A stretch of DNA of 6,344 nt from positions 1 to 6,344 of the forward strand of contig DATKWS010000254.1 of assembly GCA_035529435.1 (NCBI GenBank), written 5' to 3'. The stretch comes from DATKWS01 sp035529435 (GTDB taxonomy: Bacteria; Krumholzibacteriota; Krumholzibacteriia; Krumholzibacteriales; Krumholzibacteriaceae). The position numbers and the translations under genes were made by a program. Position 1 is the first letter of the stretch. Each line of letters starts with the position of its first letter. The notes beneath the pieces were generated by a model, which was not told the DNA's origin, ran no database searches, and saw only the letters and a list, made by a program, of their open reading frames with translations. Positions 6,182 to 6,344 of the stretch are shown one piece after another.

Positions 6182-6344
6182 TCATTGGCCCCGTCCGCGG
6201 CGGAGTCGGCCGAACAGCGACGTCAGCTTCGATCCGCCGCCGGACTCGTCGCCGGTCTTCTGCCTGATGAATCCCTCGAACGATTTCGAGCAGAGCATGG
6301 GGCCCTCATCGGTTTCGATCAGGTATCCCCGCCGCTCAAGATTC
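6182..6344 (-). CDS. C-terminal fragment of an unrecognised protein, cut by the window edge
   Basis: A minus-strand frame enters from the right edge (first full codon 6343-6341) and runs 53 codons to TGA at 6184-6182. It has no start inside the window. The residues begin NLERRGYLIETDEGPMLCSK, continue with SFEGFIRQKTGDES, and end in a GGGS linker and a basic tail, SLFGRLRRGRGQ. The balanced composition, the hydrophobic-charged alternation of GYLIETDEGPMLCSKSFEGF (a likely beta hairpin) and the hydrophilic basic end look like real protein. The LERRGYLIETDEG pattern resembles the wing of a winged-helix domain, but this is weak, and I do not recognise the family. It is co-directional with pilT but separated by 330 bases, so a shared operon is not implied. 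The alternative is a chance frame in GC-rich DNA. Confidence 0.62.
   Translation of the reverse strand, partial: NLERRGYLIETDEGPMLCSKSFEGFIRQKTGDESGGGSKLTSLFGRLRRGRGQ

Overview
This 6.3 kb window is GC-rich bacterial DNA. All four complete genes, and the two probable gene fragments at the edges, lie on the minus strand. The organism is Gram-negative (two membranes): it encodes a TonB-dependent outer-membrane receptor with a signal peptide and a C-terminal aromatic residue. The combination of an FHA-GAF histidine kinase, a carboxypeptidase-regulatory-like TonB receptor and PilT suggests a member of the FCB-type phyla, the deltaproteobacterial groups or a related uncultured lineage. That placement is inference; no ribosomal gene or other phylogenetic marker is present.

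Layout in transcription order, from right to left. (1) 6344-6182: the last 53 codons of an unrecognised protein, cut by the window edge. (2) 6181-5852: a 330-base gap with a strong hairpin, a short GCATT tandem repeat and an AT-rich promoter-like island. (3) 5851-4775: pilT, the type IV pilus retraction ATPase, with all family motifs intact. (4) 4774-4658: a short gap with a promoter-like sequence. (5) 4657-2480: a 725-residue TonB-dependent receptor. (6) 2479-2334: a gap with an imperfect hairpin and an AT-rich promoter-like stretch. (7) 2333-678: a soluble hybrid-input histidine kinase, FHA then GAF-like then HisKA and ATPase. (8) 677-487: a 191-base gap holding the best promoter candidate of the window. 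(9) 486-94: a single-domain response regulator. (10) 67-1: a possible start of a further gene.

The kinase and the single-domain regulator probably form a two-component pair that passes on a cytoplasmic signal, with the FHA domain able to link it to Ser/Thr protein phosphorylation. The regulator has no DNA-binding output domain, so it probably acts by protein contact or as a phosphorelay intermediate. PilT powers twitching motility or pilus retraction, and the receptor imports an unknown ligand across the outer membrane. Each gene seems to have its own upstream gap, so there is no clear operon and little reason to assume one shared function. I found no mobile element, CRISPR array, tRNA or rRNA. 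I do not see a convincing undescribed system; the most useful items are the two edge fragments, the kinase architecture and the structured gap upstream of pilT.
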